A DNA stretch of 64,000 nt from contig NZ_CP037953.1 of assembly GCF_009756665.1 (NCBI RefSeq), forward strand, positions 2,294,001-2,358,000, in the 5' to 3' direction. The stretch is from Permianibacter aggregans. GTDB lineage: Bacteria > Pseudomonadota > Gammaproteobacteria > Enterobacterales > Permianibacteraceae. This document shows positions 27,599 to 36,668 of the stretch, piece by piece (the stretch's first letter is position 1; every line of letters begins with the position of its first letter). Made by a program: the position numbers and the translations under genes. The notes below the pieces were generated by a model. It was given only the letters and a program-made list of their open reading frames with translations, searched no databases and had not been told where the DNA came from.

Positions 27599-28141
27599 TC
27601 AACCGAAGCGAAAGTGGTATCTGGCTGGATAGGCCGCTAGCAAGCTTTGCCAGGCATTTGGCTGATCATGACAGCCGGGCAAGCCCGCTGGATGGGCGAT
27701 TCGGCTGACGATACCCCAGTCATCGAGCAGGGGTATGGCCGCAATGACATGGGGTGGCAGTTCCGGTGTCAGGAATTTCGAGGGTTGTGGCCGAAACGGC
27801 AGCGATTGTTCGAAGGCACAGAACACACGCGGTGGGGTTTTGCCGAATTGCTGGCGATAGCGGAACAACCAGCACAGAAGCCCGAATACGCCATCGTTGT
27901 CACTGCTTAATGCATTGACGCTGTGGTCGAAGCCGAGCGATTCCCCTACTACGATCAGATTTTTGCCAATGGACGGTTCTGCGCTAACTACCCACAACGC
28001 CTCGTCGAGAATTTTCATGACCGGCAATTGACGGTTATCGGCTTGCAGCCATTGTCCCGGCGCTATGCGTTGCGGCGCATTGGCAAATGGCAACTGATAA
28101 ACAGCACGGCCATCAGCCAGCGTATCGATTTTATTCATCAT
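27599..28141 (-). CDS. uncharacterised protein coupled to ruvX
   Basis: A 180-aa protein I do not recognise. The N-terminal half resembles a beta-rich domain with KIDTLADGRAVYQLPF and WLQADNRQLPVMKILDEALWVVSAEP. The middle has LIVVGESLGFDHSVNAL, and the C terminus has LPGCHDQPNAWQSLLAAYPARYHFRFG. A single Cys in LPGCHD is striking. Its ATG overlaps the ruvX stop (ATGA), so translation is coupled. In Pseudomonas the gene at this position is pyrR, but no PyrR motif (PRPP-binding DVDDVLYTGRT) is present here. Confidence 0.65.
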   Translation of the reverse strand: MMNKIDTLADGRAVYQLPFANAPQRIAPGQWLQADNRQLPVMKILDEALWVVSAEPSIGKNLIVVGESLGFDHSVNALSSDNDGVFGLLCWLFRYRQQFGKTPPRVFCAFEQSLPFRPQPSKFLTPELPPHVIAAIPLLDDWGIVSRIAHPAGLPGCHDQPNAWQSLLAAYPARYHFRFG

Positions 28142-28563
28142 GGCGTTTCGGGATGTTCAGCGAAATATTGTTGCAACATCAGTTCCGCCGACAGGCTGTC
28201 GACCGATTGCGATTGCAGGGTTTTGTAGCCGCCGTAATCGAACAATTGCTGCCGTGCTTCTTTACTGGTTACGCGCTCATCAACCGGCTCAACTTTTAAA
28301 CCAAAACGGCCATGCAAACGGTTCATGAATTTGCGCGCGTTTGGCGTCACCGATAAATCCTTGCCGTCCATATCGAGCGGAATACCAACGAGCAATAAAT
28401 CCGGTTGCCATGTTTTGAATAATTTTTCGATTTGATGCCAATCCGGCTGACCGTCGCGCGCTGCTAAAGGCGATAACATTTGACTGGTGCCGGTGGCCAC
28501 CGTACCCACGGCAACGCCGATGCGTTTCAGGCCAAAATCAAAAGCGATGATGCGTTTCGGCAA
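28138..28563 (-). CDS. ruvX: RuvX/YqgF RNase H-fold nuclease (pre-16S rRNA processing or Holliday-junction resolvase-like)
   Basis: A 141-aa RNase H-fold protein. IIAFDFGLKRIGVAVG gives the first catalytic Asp. LLVGIPLDMDGKDLS and DERVTSKEARQQLF provide the other acidic residues. YqgF is implicated in 16S rRNA 5' maturation in E. coli; RuvX is the older name from resolvase similarity. It is 14 bp downstream of yqgE, as in many gammaproteobacteria, and overlaps the next gene by 4 bp. Confidence 0.93.
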   Translation of the reverse strand: MPKRIIAFDFGLKRIGVAVGTVATGTSQMLSPLAARDGQPDWHQIEKLFKTWQPDLLLVGIPLDMDGKDLSVTPNARKFMNRLHGRFGLKVEPVDERVTSKEARQQLFDYGGYKTLQSQSVDSLSAELMLQQYFAEHPETP

Positions 28564-28577
28564 GAGCTAACACTCGT

Positions 28578-29144
28578 TCAGGCGTGACCGGCTGAGCCGG
28601 ATAATTGGCTGATATCAAAGCCGATCAGACGCATCGCCGCTTCCCAGCGTTTTTCAATCGGGATATCGAACAAAATGCGCGGTCGTGCCGGCACCGTCAG
28701 CCAGGAATTGTCGAGAATTTCCTGCTCCAATTGACCGGCGCCCCAACCGGCATAACCGAGCGCGACGATCGCCTCGGCGGGACCTTCGCCGCGGGCCAGG
28801 GCTTCGAGAATATCCTGTGAGGTGGTGATCGCGACATCGCGGCTGATCGCCCAAGTGCTTCGCCACTGCGTTTCCGGTTTGTGCATGACAAAACCGCGAT
28901 CGACTTGTACCGGACCGCCGACCATTAACGGCTGCGGTAGCTCGACAATAATTTCCATTTCCAGATGCGCGAGCAATTGTTGCACGGTCATGTCCGATGG
29001 CCGGTTGATTACCAGGCCCATGGCGCCGTCTTCATTGTGCTCGCAGAGATAGGTTACCGAACGGGAAAAATTCGGGTCGTTCAAACTTGGCATCGCAATC
29101 AATAAATGATCGCTGTAAGACTGAAACTCGCTCGCTTCGCTCAT
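28578..29144 (-). CDS. yqgE: YqgE/AlgH family protein
   Basis: A 188-aa protein of the YqgE/AlgH family. Family blocks are HLLIAMPSLNDPNFSRSVTYLCEHNEDGAMGLVINRP, VGGPVQVDRGFVMHKP, and ALGYAGWGAGQLEQEILDNSWL. AlgH was linked to alginate regulation in Pseudomonas but has no proven biochemical activity. The start at 29144 is preferred: its ATG overlaps the tonB stop (ATGA), and the family usually begins near that point. The longer frame to 29180 is unlikely. Confidence 0.92.
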   Translation of the reverse strand: MSEASEFQSYSDHLLIAMPSLNDPNFSRSVTYLCEHNEDGAMGLVINRPSDMTVQQLLAHLEMEIIVELPQPLMVGGPVQVDRGFVMHKPETQWRSTWAISRDVAITTSQDILEALARGEGPAEAIVALGYAGWGAGQLEQEILDNSWLTVPARPRILFDIPIEKRWEAAMRLIGFDISQLSGSAGHA

Positions 29145-30037
29145 CGGCTGCTGAATCCATGCTCCGGTTCGAATCGCCATTGCCGGACAATTTGCAGAAT
29201 GTCCGTGGTTTTGCGGATTTCCGGCGGCAATGGCGGGAATGGGGAAGCCAGCCGGACGATGCGCAGCGCGGCATCGTCGAGCAGTTTGGAGCCGGAACTC
29301 TCGAGAATTTTCACTTCGCGCACGGTGCCATTCGGATTGATGTCGACGCGCATGACCAGCTGACCAAACAGCGCCCGGCGCTTGGCTTCTTCAGGATAGT
29401 TCAGGTTGCCGATGCGCTCCACCTGCCGGCGCCAGGCATCAAGATAAACGGCGTCGGAAGCGCTGGCCGTACTCGGCGCCACCAAACGGGTGCGCGGCTT
29501 CTTCGCCTCCATTTCATCCTGGGCAGCGAGTTCGGCGGTCAGCGAGGCGATTTGCAGACTGCGGGCAACCATCGTTGCCGTTTGCAGATTCTGTTGCTCG
29601 GGTTTGGTTTCATCCTGCGGATCGCTTTTCTCGGTTTTGTCCTTGGCATTCTGAGCGTCGACAATACGCTGACGCGCCGCCTGCGCGACCCGCCCTCCCT
29701 CCACCGGCATCGCCACCGCTTGCGGTACCGGTGCCGGCATTTCCGCTTGCGCCGAGCTGCGCGGTGGCTTGGCTTTTTCGCTTTCGCCACCGCCTTTTTG
29801 GTTGGCTTGGGCGAGAAAATCCGCGTCTTTTGGCCGCTCCTTGCTGAAATGCTGGGCGAGCACGACGTCGAGCGACAGCGGTGCTTTCGGCTTCAGGAAT
29901 TCCTCACCGACAAAACCGATGCCGAACAGCAGCAGCGCATGCAGACAGCCGGACAGGAACATCGTGAAGGTCATCCGGTCGGCACTGCCGGGGGCGGAGT
30001 CGCTGTTCAATACGATTTCGGCAGGAGTAACAGACAT
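29141..30037 (-). CDS. energy transducer TonB family protein (TonB3-like)
   Basis: A 298-aa inner-membrane protein with one N-terminal helix (MTFTMFLSGCLHALLLFGIGFV, about residues 22-43), an alpha-rich periplasmic linker rich in Lys, Gln and Ala, and a C-terminal TonB domain (YLDAWRRQVERIGNLNYPEEAKRRALFGQLVMRVDINPNGTVREVKILESSG). The linker lacks the long Pro-rich repeats of E. coli TonB. The position between gshB/apbE and yqgE matches PA0406 (TonB3), which is needed for twitching motility in P. aeruginosa. No exbBD is nearby. Confidence 0.88.
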   Translation of the reverse strand: MSVTPAEIVLNSDSAPGSADRMTFTMFLSGCLHALLLFGIGFVGEEFLKPKAPLSLDVVLAQHFSKERPKDADFLAQANQKGGGESEKAKPPRSSAQAEMPAPVPQAVAMPVEGGRVAQAARQRIVDAQNAKDKTEKSDPQDETKPEQQNLQTATMVARSLQIASLTAELAAQDEMEAKKPRTRLVAPSTASASDAVYLDAWRRQVERIGNLNYPEEAKRRALFGQLVMRVDINPNGTVREVKILESSGSKLLDDAALRIVRLASPFPPLPPEIRKTTDILQIVRQWRFEPEHGFSSR

Positions 30038-30059
30038 TACAGCTCGCGGTTAGGGTAAT

Positions 30060-31106
30060 TCACGGAATGATCTGCCAATTGTCGCCGTCCGGCTCCATTG
30101 GCTCAAGTCGCGCGGCCAGCGCCGATGTGACCTCAATCACACCGTCACCACGAATCACCAGCGCCAGGTCGATTTGCATCCGGCGGGCGACGCTGCGCCA
30201 ATCGCTGCCGGCAATCAGCAGTGCTTTACTGGCCGCTTGCAAGCGTTCGCCATCGGTGCCCAGCACCGTCGTCGCCAAGTTGCCCTCAGCCGGGTTGCCG
30301 GTGCGCGGGTCGATGATATGGTGCGCGCTTTGGCCCTTGTCAGTCTGGTGTCGGCGCGCATAAGTTCCGGACGAGAACACTTGTTCGCCATCGTAAAGGT
30401 CCAGTGCCGCCACTGCCTGCTTACCATCGCCACCGAGCACGGCTATTCGCCAATGCCGGTCCGGCAGCGCTCCGAGCACGCCAATGTCACCACCAATATT
30501 GACCATTGCCCGTTGGATGCCCTGGCTGCGCAAGTCGGCCAGCAGTGCATTCAAGGCATAGCCTTTGGCGATGCCGCCGAGATCAAGTTGCAGGTCAGGG
30601 TGAGTGCTGATCAGCCTGCCTTGCTCGTCCCAGCTCAAGTCAGCCATCTTGGGCAAACGGCTGGGGTCGATCGCGGCGGGTGCCGCCGCAGGCGCGTTCG
30701 GATCATGGCGGGCAAATCCCCAGGCGGCGATGCGCTTGCCCAGGGCGGGATTGAATAAGTGCTCACTATCGATAGCCAGCTCGCTGCTGCGTTGGATAAG
30801 GCCAGCCAGATCGATGGCCACCGGTACTGGTTCGCCGGTCGCCAGTGCGGCGTTCAGCGCGGTCAACTCGCTCGGTTCCCAGAAATGCCAACGTCGGTGC
30901 CATTGGCCGAGCTGGGCATCGGCGCGGCGGAACAGCTCCTGGGCCCTGGCCTCGGAGGCGTCGGCCAGTTTGATCTCGATGACGGTGCCGAAGTGATACA
31001 GCGTCGTGGCTTGCGGCGGCGGGCTGTCAGGCGTGCAGGTTGCCAGCGCCAGCACCGCCATGGTTAGCGCCAGTGGCAGAAGTAAGTAGCTGCTTCGCAA
31101 GCTCAT
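30060..31106 (-). CDS. apbE: FAD:protein FMN transferase (ApbE), lipoprotein-like
   Basis: A 348-aa ApbE enzyme that transfers FMN from FAD to Thr or Ser of periplasmic-facing proteins, with magnesium. Evidence is GTVIEIKLADAS, the SELTALNAA region, DLGGIAKGYALNALLADLRSQGI with NIGGDIGVLG, and the metal/FAD motif HHIIDPRTGNPAEG. The N terminus (MSLRSSYLLLPLALTMAVLALATCTPD) looks like a lipoprotein leader with Cys after LAT, a slightly unusual lipobox. The start at 31106 lies 10 bp after the gshB stop. No Nqr, Rnf or other ApbE target gene is in the window. Confidence 0.93.
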   Translation of the reverse strand: MSLRSSYLLLPLALTMAVLALATCTPDSPPPQATTLYHFGTVIEIKLADASEARAQELFRRADAQLGQWHRRWHFWEPSELTALNAALATGEPVPVAIDLAGLIQRSSELAIDSEHLFNPALGKRIAAWGFARHDPNAPAAAPAAIDPSRLPKMADLSWDEQGRLISTHPDLQLDLGGIAKGYALNALLADLRSQGIQRAMVNIGGDIGVLGALPDRHWRIAVLGGDGKQAVAALDLYDGEQVFSSGTYARRHQTDKGQSAHHIIDPRTGNPAEGNLATTVLGTDGERLQAASKALLIAGSDWRSVARRMQIDLALVIRGDGVIEVTSALAARLEPMEPDGDNWQIIP

Positions 31107-31116
31107 GCCTGGTTCC

Positions 31117-32052
31117 TTACCAAAGCCCGGCCAGAAATTCGCCGGCCAGATCGCGGCCGGTAGCTTTGGCGATTTCGCGCAGGCAGGTCGGGCTGGTGAC
31201 GTTGATTTCGGTGACGTAATCACCGATGACATCGAGCCCGACAAAGCGTAAGCCGCGCTTCATCAGCTCCGGCGCGATTTGCTCGGCCAGCTCCTGGTCG
31301 CGTTTCGACAAGGGCTGCACGATGCCGCGGCCGCCGGCGGCCAGGTTGCCGCGCGATTCACCGGCCAGTGGGATGCGGGCCAGGCAATGGTCGATGACCT
31401 GACCGTTCAGGATCAGAATGCGTTTGTCGCCGTCGGCAATTTCTGGCAGGTAGCGCTGAGCCATGATCATCTGGGTGCCGCCGTTGGTCAGTGTTTCCAG
31501 GATGCCGGTTATGTTCGGATCGCCGACTTTCAGCACGAACACGCCACGACCACCCATGCCATCAAGCGGCTTGACGACGATATGCTGCAATTCCAGCAGA
31601 AACGCCCGCAGGCGCTTGATATCGCGGGTAACCAATGTCGTTGGCGTCAGGCTTGGGAACCAGGCCGCGAACAGCTTTTCATTACAATCGCGGATGCTGC
31701 GCGGGTCGTTGATCACGCGCAGGCCCTGGGCCGCCGCCAGTTCCAGCAAATAGGTCGAGTAGAGGAATTCCTGATCGAAAGGCGGGTCTTTGCGCATCAG
31801 CAGGTAATCGAAACGGCTGAGCTCGCCGTCGCTGTCGCCGATTGCTTCGAACCAGACCTGGTCACGGTCATGCACCCGCACTTCGATGGCCCGGCCAAAC
31901 ACCTTGCCGTCGCGCAGGTAGAGATCGCCCTGGGTCAATACCTGCAGGCGTTCGCCACGGGCTTGTGCCGCCAGCAACAAGGCGAAACTGGTGTCCTTAT
32001 AGGGCGTGATCAGATCGATTGGGTCCATCACCATGGCAAGCTGGCGCGGCAT
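31117..32052 (-). CDS. gshB: glutathione synthase
   Basis: A 311-aa ATP-grasp enzyme that joins gamma-glutamylcysteine and glycine. The family features are MDPIDLITPYKDTSFALLLAAQARG at the N terminus, MRKDPPFDQEFLYSTYLLE, VVKPLDGMGGRGVFVLK (glycine-rich ATP loop) and the C-terminal DVIGDYVTEINVTSPTCLREI with metal ligands. The length matches E. coli GshB (316 aa). It begins the minus-strand operon and is divergent from pilG, the same arrangement as in Pseudomonas. Confidence 0.97.
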   Translation of the reverse strand: MPRQLAMVMDPIDLITPYKDTSFALLLAAQARGERLQVLTQGDLYLRDGKVFGRAIEVRVHDRDQVWFEAIGDSDGELSRFDYLLMRKDPPFDQEFLYSTYLLELAAAQGLRVINDPRSIRDCNEKLFAAWFPSLTPTTLVTRDIKRLRAFLLELQHIVVKPLDGMGGRGVFVLKVGDPNITGILETLTNGGTQMIMAQRYLPEIADGDKRILILNGQVIDHCLARIPLAGESRGNLAAGGRGIVQPLSKRDQELAEQIAPELMKRGLRFVGLDVIGDYVTEINVTSPTCLREIAKATGRDLAGEFLAGLW

Positions 32053-32259
32053 GACTACACTTCCTGTTAGGTTGACTGGAGGTCGATTGTAGCGCTTCGG
32101 CTTGTATATTGTGCTTCAAGTTCGTGCGCTAAGTACTTCACGAATAGGCAAAAACCAGCTTGGAAGCCTGACTTGCCTGTGATACAAAGCAGGTTGGGAG
32201 TCGACCGGACCCCCAGCGATTGTCGCCCTACACCTGCCCTTGCGGAGAGCTTAGCGGCT

Positions 32260-32664
32260 ATGGAATTGGAATTTAACGGCCTCAAGGCCATGATCATCGA
32301 CGACAGCAAGACCATTCGTCGTACTGCCGAAACCTTGCTGAAAAAAGTCGGTTGTGAAGTCATTACCGCCGTCGATGGCTTTGACGCGTTGGCGAAGATC
32401 GCCGACCATCGGCCGGACATCATTTTTGTCGACATCATGATGCCGCGCCTTGATGGCTACCAGACCTGCAGTCTGATCAAACGCAACCGGACGTTCAAAG
32501 AAACGCCGGTCATCATGCTGTCATCAAAAGATGGTTTGTTCGACAAGGCCAAAGGCCGTATCGTCGGTTCCGACCAGTATCTGACCAAACCCTTTTCTCG
32601 CGACGAATTGCTCGGCGCGATTCAGCGTCACGTCGTCGAAGCACGTGCGGTGACGCAACACTGA
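32260..32664 (+). CDS. pilG: twitching-motility response regulator PilG
   Basis: A 134-aa single-domain CheY-like receiver. Phosphoacceptor Asp58 lies in DIIFVDIMMPRLDGY; the acidic pair is in MIIDDSKTIRRT, Thr/Ser in MLSSKDG, and Lys in LTKPF. PilG activates pilus extension and cAMP signalling in P. aeruginosa. The ATG at 32260 is chosen; GGAGAGC precedes it, and the family begins MELEFNGLK-like. It opens the Pil-Chp cluster, with pilH 60 bp downstream and gshB divergent upstream. Confidence 0.95.
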   Translation: MELEFNGLKAMIIDDSKTIRRTAETLLKKVGCEVITAVDGFDALAKIADHRPDIIFVDIMMPRLDGYQTCSLIKRNRTFKETPVIMLSSKDGLFDKAKGRIVGSDQYLTKPFSRDELLGAIQRHVVEARAVTQH

Positions 32665-32687
32665 TTTTTTCGATTCGTATTAACTGC

Positions 32688-32709
32688 ACTGATCGGCCAT
32701 GCGATCAGT
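32688..32709 (+). other. perfect hairpin between pilG and pilH
   Basis: An 8-bp inverted repeat ACTGATCG/CGATCAGT with a 6-nt loop ends 15 bp before the pilH ATG, followed by only TTATGG. It may be an RNA processing site or a translational control structure. It is not a terminator by itself, since no U-run follows. Confidence 0.45.
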
Positions 32710-32724
32710 TTATGGGGGAAGTAA

Positions 32725-33087
32725 ATGGCAACGATATTAATCGTCGATGATTCGCCAACCGAAACGCATCTGCTGCGGGAAATGTTGGAGAAAAACGGTC
32801 ACACCGTAATCACCGCCGAAGACGGTGCGCTCGGCGTCAAAGTCTGCAAAGAACAAAAACCCAATCTGGTGCTGATGGATGTCGTCATGCCGAACCTCAA
32901 TGGTTTCCAAGCAACGCGTCAACTGACCAAAGATCCGGAAACTGAACACATTCCGATCATCATCGTCACCACCAAAGACCAAGCCACCGATCGACTCTGG
33001 GGCTTGAAACAAGGTGCCAAGGATTATCTGACCAAGCCGGTTTCTGAAAAGGCATTGATGACCACGGTCAATTCCCTGTTAGGTTAA
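32725..33087 (+). CDS. pilH: twitching-motility response regulator PilH
   Basis: A 120-aa CheY-like receiver. Asp52 in LVLMDVVMPNLNGF is the phosphate acceptor, and TILIVDDSPTETHL, VTTKDQ and YLTKPVS complete the active site. PilH acts as the second output or phosphate sink of the Pil-Chp system, opposing PilG. A GGGGAAG site precedes the ATG, and pilI starts 4 bp after the stop. Confidence 0.95.
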   Translation: MATILIVDDSPTETHLLREMLEKNGHTVITAEDGALGVKVCKEQKPNLVLMDVVMPNLNGFQATRQLTKDPETEHIPIIIVTTKDQATDRLWGLKQGAKDYLTKPVSEKALMTTVNSLLG

Positions 33088-33091
33088 AAAG

Positions 33092-33628
33092 ATGAGCGAA
33101 GTTGTCGACCCGTTTCGCGTGCTCGCCGAGCTGGATGCGCGCTATCGTCAGGAAGGCGTGGTTCAGACCGAACAGCAGCAATCCGATCAATGGAGCGGCA
33201 TCGCGTTTGAATTGAATGGCGTCCGTTATGTCGCGCCACTCGGTGAAGTCACCGAGATCATGCACATGCCGCAGGTGACGAAAGTGCCAGGTTCGCGCGC
33301 CTGGCTGCGTGGCGTTGCCAACGTCCGCGGCTCCTTGTTGCCGATTGCCGACTTACCGATGTTTTTCGGTTTTCAGCGTCCAGCGACTGGCCGCCGCCAA
33401 CGAGTGTTGGTGGTGGCGCAAGATCAACATCAAATCGGCATCATTGTCGATGATGTGTTCGGCCTGCAGCATTTCGAACTTGATCACCGCATTGATGACA
33501 CCGTCAATGTCGATGAAACCTTGCGCCCTTATGTGCTCGGCGCCTTTACCCGTAATGAAGAAGTGTGGCCGGTATTCAGCCCGGTGGCACTGACCCGTCA
33601 TAGCGGTTTCAAACAAGTTTCGCTGTGA
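33092..33628 (+). CDS. pilI: CheW-like adaptor PilI
   Basis: A 178-aa adaptor that couples the PilJ receptor to the ChpA kinase. The CheW fold is clear from GIAFELNGVRYVAPLGEVTEIMHMPQVTKVPGSRAWLRGVANVRGSLLPIADLPMFFG and VLVVAQDQHQIGIIVDDVFGLQHF. It is close to pilH (4-bp gap) and upstream of pilJ (65-bp gap), in the standard Pil-Chp order. Confidence 0.93.
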   Translation: MSEVVDPFRVLAELDARYRQEGVVQTEQQQSDQWSGIAFELNGVRYVAPLGEVTEIMHMPQVTKVPGSRAWLRGVANVRGSLLPIADLPMFFGFQRPATGRRQRVLVVAQDQHQIGIIVDDVFGLQHFELDHRIDDTVNVDETLRPYVLGAFTRNEEVWPVFSPVALTRHSGFKQVSL

Positions 33629-33693
33629 CTTTTTTTAACGATTGACGAACCATCGTCAGTCAGACAATAGCAACAAGCAGTCGGGGAATAAAC

Positions 33694-35769
33694 ATGAACG
33701 CTCCAGTGAAAGGTCCCTTGAGCGGCGAACGCCAAAGTACCGGCATCGGCGGATTGGTCACATTGCTGATCCTCGTTGCGGTCATCGGTGGTGCCAACGT
33801 CTTTTGGGGTAACATCGAAGATCAGCGCGACAGTCTGCGTATCGCTCGTGCCGAAGAGCTGCGGGTATTGTCGCAGCAGTTGTCAAAGTCGGCCTCGGAA
33901 GCGGCGCGCGGTAACGAAGCGGCGTTTGCCCAGCTCGATCAGACCAAGACTCAGTTCGACGGTTACTTCAACACGCTGGCCAACGGTAACCCGCGCGATG
34001 AGATCCTGTTTGGCGGTCTGCCTCCGGCCAGCGAAGCCATTCAGAACGACCAAATCAAACGCACCCGACAGCTGTGGGATGAGGTCAAGGCCAACTCCGA
34101 TGCCGTGTTGAAAGCCAAGGACGTCGTGCTGGACCTGCATGGCGTGGCTAACGATTTGGCCCAGAACGTTCCCCAGTTGCAATTCGAATACGAAAAAGTC
34201 GTCGACATTCTGGTCGACAGCAATGCGCCACCGGATCAGGTGCGTCTCGGTCAGCGTCAGGTCTGGTACGCCGAACGGATCATTCGCTCGATTCAAAAAG
34301 TACTGGCCGGCGGTGAAGATGCACCGCTCGCGGCCGAAAACTTTGGTCATGACGTCGACCTGTTCGGTGAAACGCTGAACGGCATGCTCGACGGCGACCC
34401 GGTCATGGGCGTGCGTCAGGTCACCAACAAAGAAGCCCGTGACGCCTTGAACGAAGTTGTGACGATTTTCTCCGGCGTTAAGGAAAACGTTGGCTACATC
34501 ATTCAGTCCACTTCCGAGTTGTTCAAAGTGCAAGACGCTTCGAACAAGATTTTCGTTCAGTCCACGCAGTTGCTGACCAACTCACGCGAATTGGCCGAAG
34601 CCTTCCGTAATTCTTCCGACACCCGGATTTTCGGTGGTATCTACATCACCATCGGCGCCGGTGCGCTGTTTATCGTTTTGATCGCGGCGTTGTACATCCG
34701 CACCCGTGCCCGCGAGCAGGAGCGTCTGCGTGAGCAGGAAGCCGTGGCCGAGCGCGAAAAACTGCAGAACGAACGTAACCAGGAAGCGATTATTCGATTG
34801 CTGGAAGAAATGGGCGATCTGGCGGAAGGTGATTTGACCGTTAACGCCACCGTTACCGAAGACTTCACCGGTGCGATTGCCGACTCCATGAACTTCGCGA
34901 TCGACCAGCTGCGTACCCTGGTCGGCACGATTCAGGGCGCGGTAACGCGTGTGTCCGCGTCAACCGACGAAACCCGTCAAGTGGCGACCGAACTGGCGCA
35001 AGCCTCGCGCAACCAGGCGCAAGAAATTACCGGTGCTTCGGCGGCGATTAACGAGATGGCGGTGTCCATCGAACAAGTATCGACGAACGCTGCCGAATCG
35101 GCACAGGTCGCGGAGAAGTCAGTACAAATCGCGAAAAACGGCGCCGAGGTCGTGCGTAACACCATTCGAGGCATGGACACGATTCGTGAACAGATTCAGG
35201 AAACCTCGAAGCGGATTAAGCGTCTGGGTGAATCGTCACAGGAAATCGGTGACATCGTCTCGCTGATTAACGACATTGCTGACCAAACCAACATTCTGGC
35301 GCTGAACGCGGCGATTCAGGCGGCGATGGCCGGTGAATCGGGTCGCGGTTTCGCGGTCGTTGCCGACGAAGTTCAACGTCTGGCGGAACGTTCCTCGAAC
35401 GCGACAAAGCGAATCGAAGCGCTGGTCAAAACCATTCAGACCGACACCAACGAAGCGGTTATCTCGATGGAAAGCTCCACCGCCGAGGTGGTGCGCGGGG
35501 CTCGCCTGGCGCAGGACGCCGGTGTTGCTCTGGAAGAAATCGAACGGGTATCGGCCGACCTGGCGGAATTGATTCAAACGATTTCCAACGCGGCGCGCCA
35601 ACAGGCGGCCTCGGCCGGCCATGTATCGAACACGATGCATGTCATTCAGGAAATCACGAACCAGACCTTGCACGGTACCCAGGTCACCGCGCAGCAGATT
35701 GGCAAACTGGCGGAACTGGCTGACGAACTGAAGTCGTCGGTATCCGGTTTCAAATTGCCGGGGCGCTAA
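33694..35769 (+). CDS. pilJ: methyl-accepting chemoreceptor PilJ
   Basis: A 691-aa transmembrane receptor for the pilus chemosensory system. The first membrane helix is near residues 17-37 ([20 protein letters not shown]). A periplasmic helical sensor of about 270 residues follows, including PilJ-type repeats. The second helix is near 310-334 ([22 protein letters not shown]). HAMP and coiled-coil signalling segments follow, with the hairpin tip around 523-565 ([30 protein letters not shown]). The P. aeruginosa PilJ is 682 aa. Two PilJ-domain blocks bind PilA in the model species. No C-terminal CheR/CheB pentapeptide is visible. Confidence 0.95.
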   Translation: MNAPVKGPLSGERQSTGIGGLVTLLILVAVIGGANVFWGNIEDQRDSLRIARAEELRVLSQQLSKSASEAARGNEAAFAQLDQTKTQFDGYFNTLANGNPRDEILFGGLPPASEAIQNDQIKRTRQLWDEVKANSDAVLKAKDVVLDLHGVANDLAQNVPQLQFEYEKVVDILVDSNAPPDQVRLGQRQVWYAERIIRSIQKVLAGGEDAPLAAENFGHDVDLFGETLNGMLDGDPVMGVRQVTNKEARDALNEVVTIFSGVKENVGYIIQSTSELFKVQDASNKIFVQSTQLLTNSRELAEAFRNSSDTRIFGGIYITIGAGALFIVLIAALYIRTRAREQERLREQEAVAEREKLQNERNQEAIIRLLEEMGDLAEGDLTVNATVTEDFTGAIADSMNFAIDQLRTLVGTIQGAVTRVSASTDETRQVATELAQASRNQAQEITGASAAINEMAVSIEQVSTNAAESAQVAEKSVQIAKNGAEVVRNTIRGMDTIREQIQETSKRIKRLGESSQEIGDIVSLINDIADQTNILALNAAIQAAMAGESGRGFAVVADEVQRLAERSSNATKRIEALVKTIQTDTNEAVISMESSTAEVVRGARLAQDAGVALEEIERVSADLAELIQTISNAARQQAASAGHVSNTMHVIQEITNQTLHGTQVTAQQIGKLAELADELKSSVSGFKLPGR

Positions 35770-35787
35770 CGCTGACGAGAGCCGGCG

Positions 35788-36666
35788 ATGCAAGAGGCAG
35801 TGGTAATGCATGCAGCACCGGAAATGGCGGCCGCGGAGTTTGCGCGCTGGCAGAAACTGATTGAAGTGCGTACCGGCATTCATTTGCCGACGCATCGCAA
35901 AACGTTTCTGCAGCAGGCGCTCTTGACCCGCATGCGCGAGTTGCAGCAAACCGATTACAACAAGTATTTCGTGTCCTTGCGCGATGGCGCGCAGGCGGCG
36001 ATTGAATGGGCTTGTCTGGTCGATTTGTTGACGGTGCACGAGACCCGCTTTTTCCGGCATCCGGAAAGCTACGATCTGGTGCGCAGTTTTTGTCGCAACC
36101 TGTTGCAGCGTGAACCGGATTCGCGTCAGCGCAGCGTGCAAGTGTGGAGCGTCGGTTGCAGCACCGGAGAAGAGGTCTACAGCCTGGCGATGCTGCTGCA
36201 GGAATTGCAACAAGAGACCGGGCCGTTTTATTTCGGCGTTACCGGAACCGATATCAGCTATCCGGCGCTGGCGAGCGCGCGTGAAGGCATTTATCACCTC
36301 CGGCGTCTGGTGGGAATTTCCGAGGAACAGCGCGCAACGCATTTTCAGGCGTTGGGCGATGATTATTTTCAGGTGGTGTCGCCACTGCGGCAGCGTACCT
36401 GCTTCGTGCAAGGCAATGTCAATGACATTCGCCTCGCCAAACAGCAGATGTTCGACATCATCTATTGCCAGAACTTGCTGATTTATTTTCAAAACGATAA
36501 ACGGCGCGAATTGCTTAACGGCTTATGTGAGCATTTGCGACCGGGCGGCATATTGGTGTTGGCGCCGGGCGAAGTATTGCGCTGGCAACATCCCGAAATG
36601 ATGCGCATTGATAACAAGCAGTGTCTGGCATACAGCCATCGCGGTGATGGCCGCGTAGCGGAGTAG
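35788..36666 (+). CDS. pilK: CheR-type methyltransferase PilK
   Basis: A 292-aa S-adenosylmethionine-dependent glutamate methyltransferase expected to methylate PilJ. An N-terminal helical domain is followed by the SAM-binding core with WSVGCSTGEEVYSLAMLLQE, TGTDISYPALASAREGIY, and FDIIYCQNLLIYFQNDKRRELLNGL, ending with GILVLAPGE. It is 18 bp downstream of pilJ and 2 bp upstream of chpA. The opposing activity is the methylesterase domain of the giant ChpB downstream. Confidence 0.93.
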   Translation: MQEAVVMHAAPEMAAAEFARWQKLIEVRTGIHLPTHRKTFLQQALLTRMRELQQTDYNKYFVSLRDGAQAAIEWACLVDLLTVHETRFFRHPESYDLVRSFCRNLLQREPDSRQRSVQVWSVGCSTGEEVYSLAMLLQELQQETGPFYFGVTGTDISYPALASAREGIYHLRRLVGISEEQRATHFQALGDDYFQVVSPLRQRTCFVQGNVNDIRLAKQQMFDIIYCQNLLIYFQNDKRRELLNGLCEHLRPGGILVLAPGEVLRWQHPEMMRIDNKQCLAYSHRGDGRVAE

Positions 36667-36668
36667 GC

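Noticed and set aside
35236-36492. A 418-codon antisense frame across pilJ and pilK
   Set aside because: It covers parts of two confirmed genes and has no motif; it is a by-product of codon bias.
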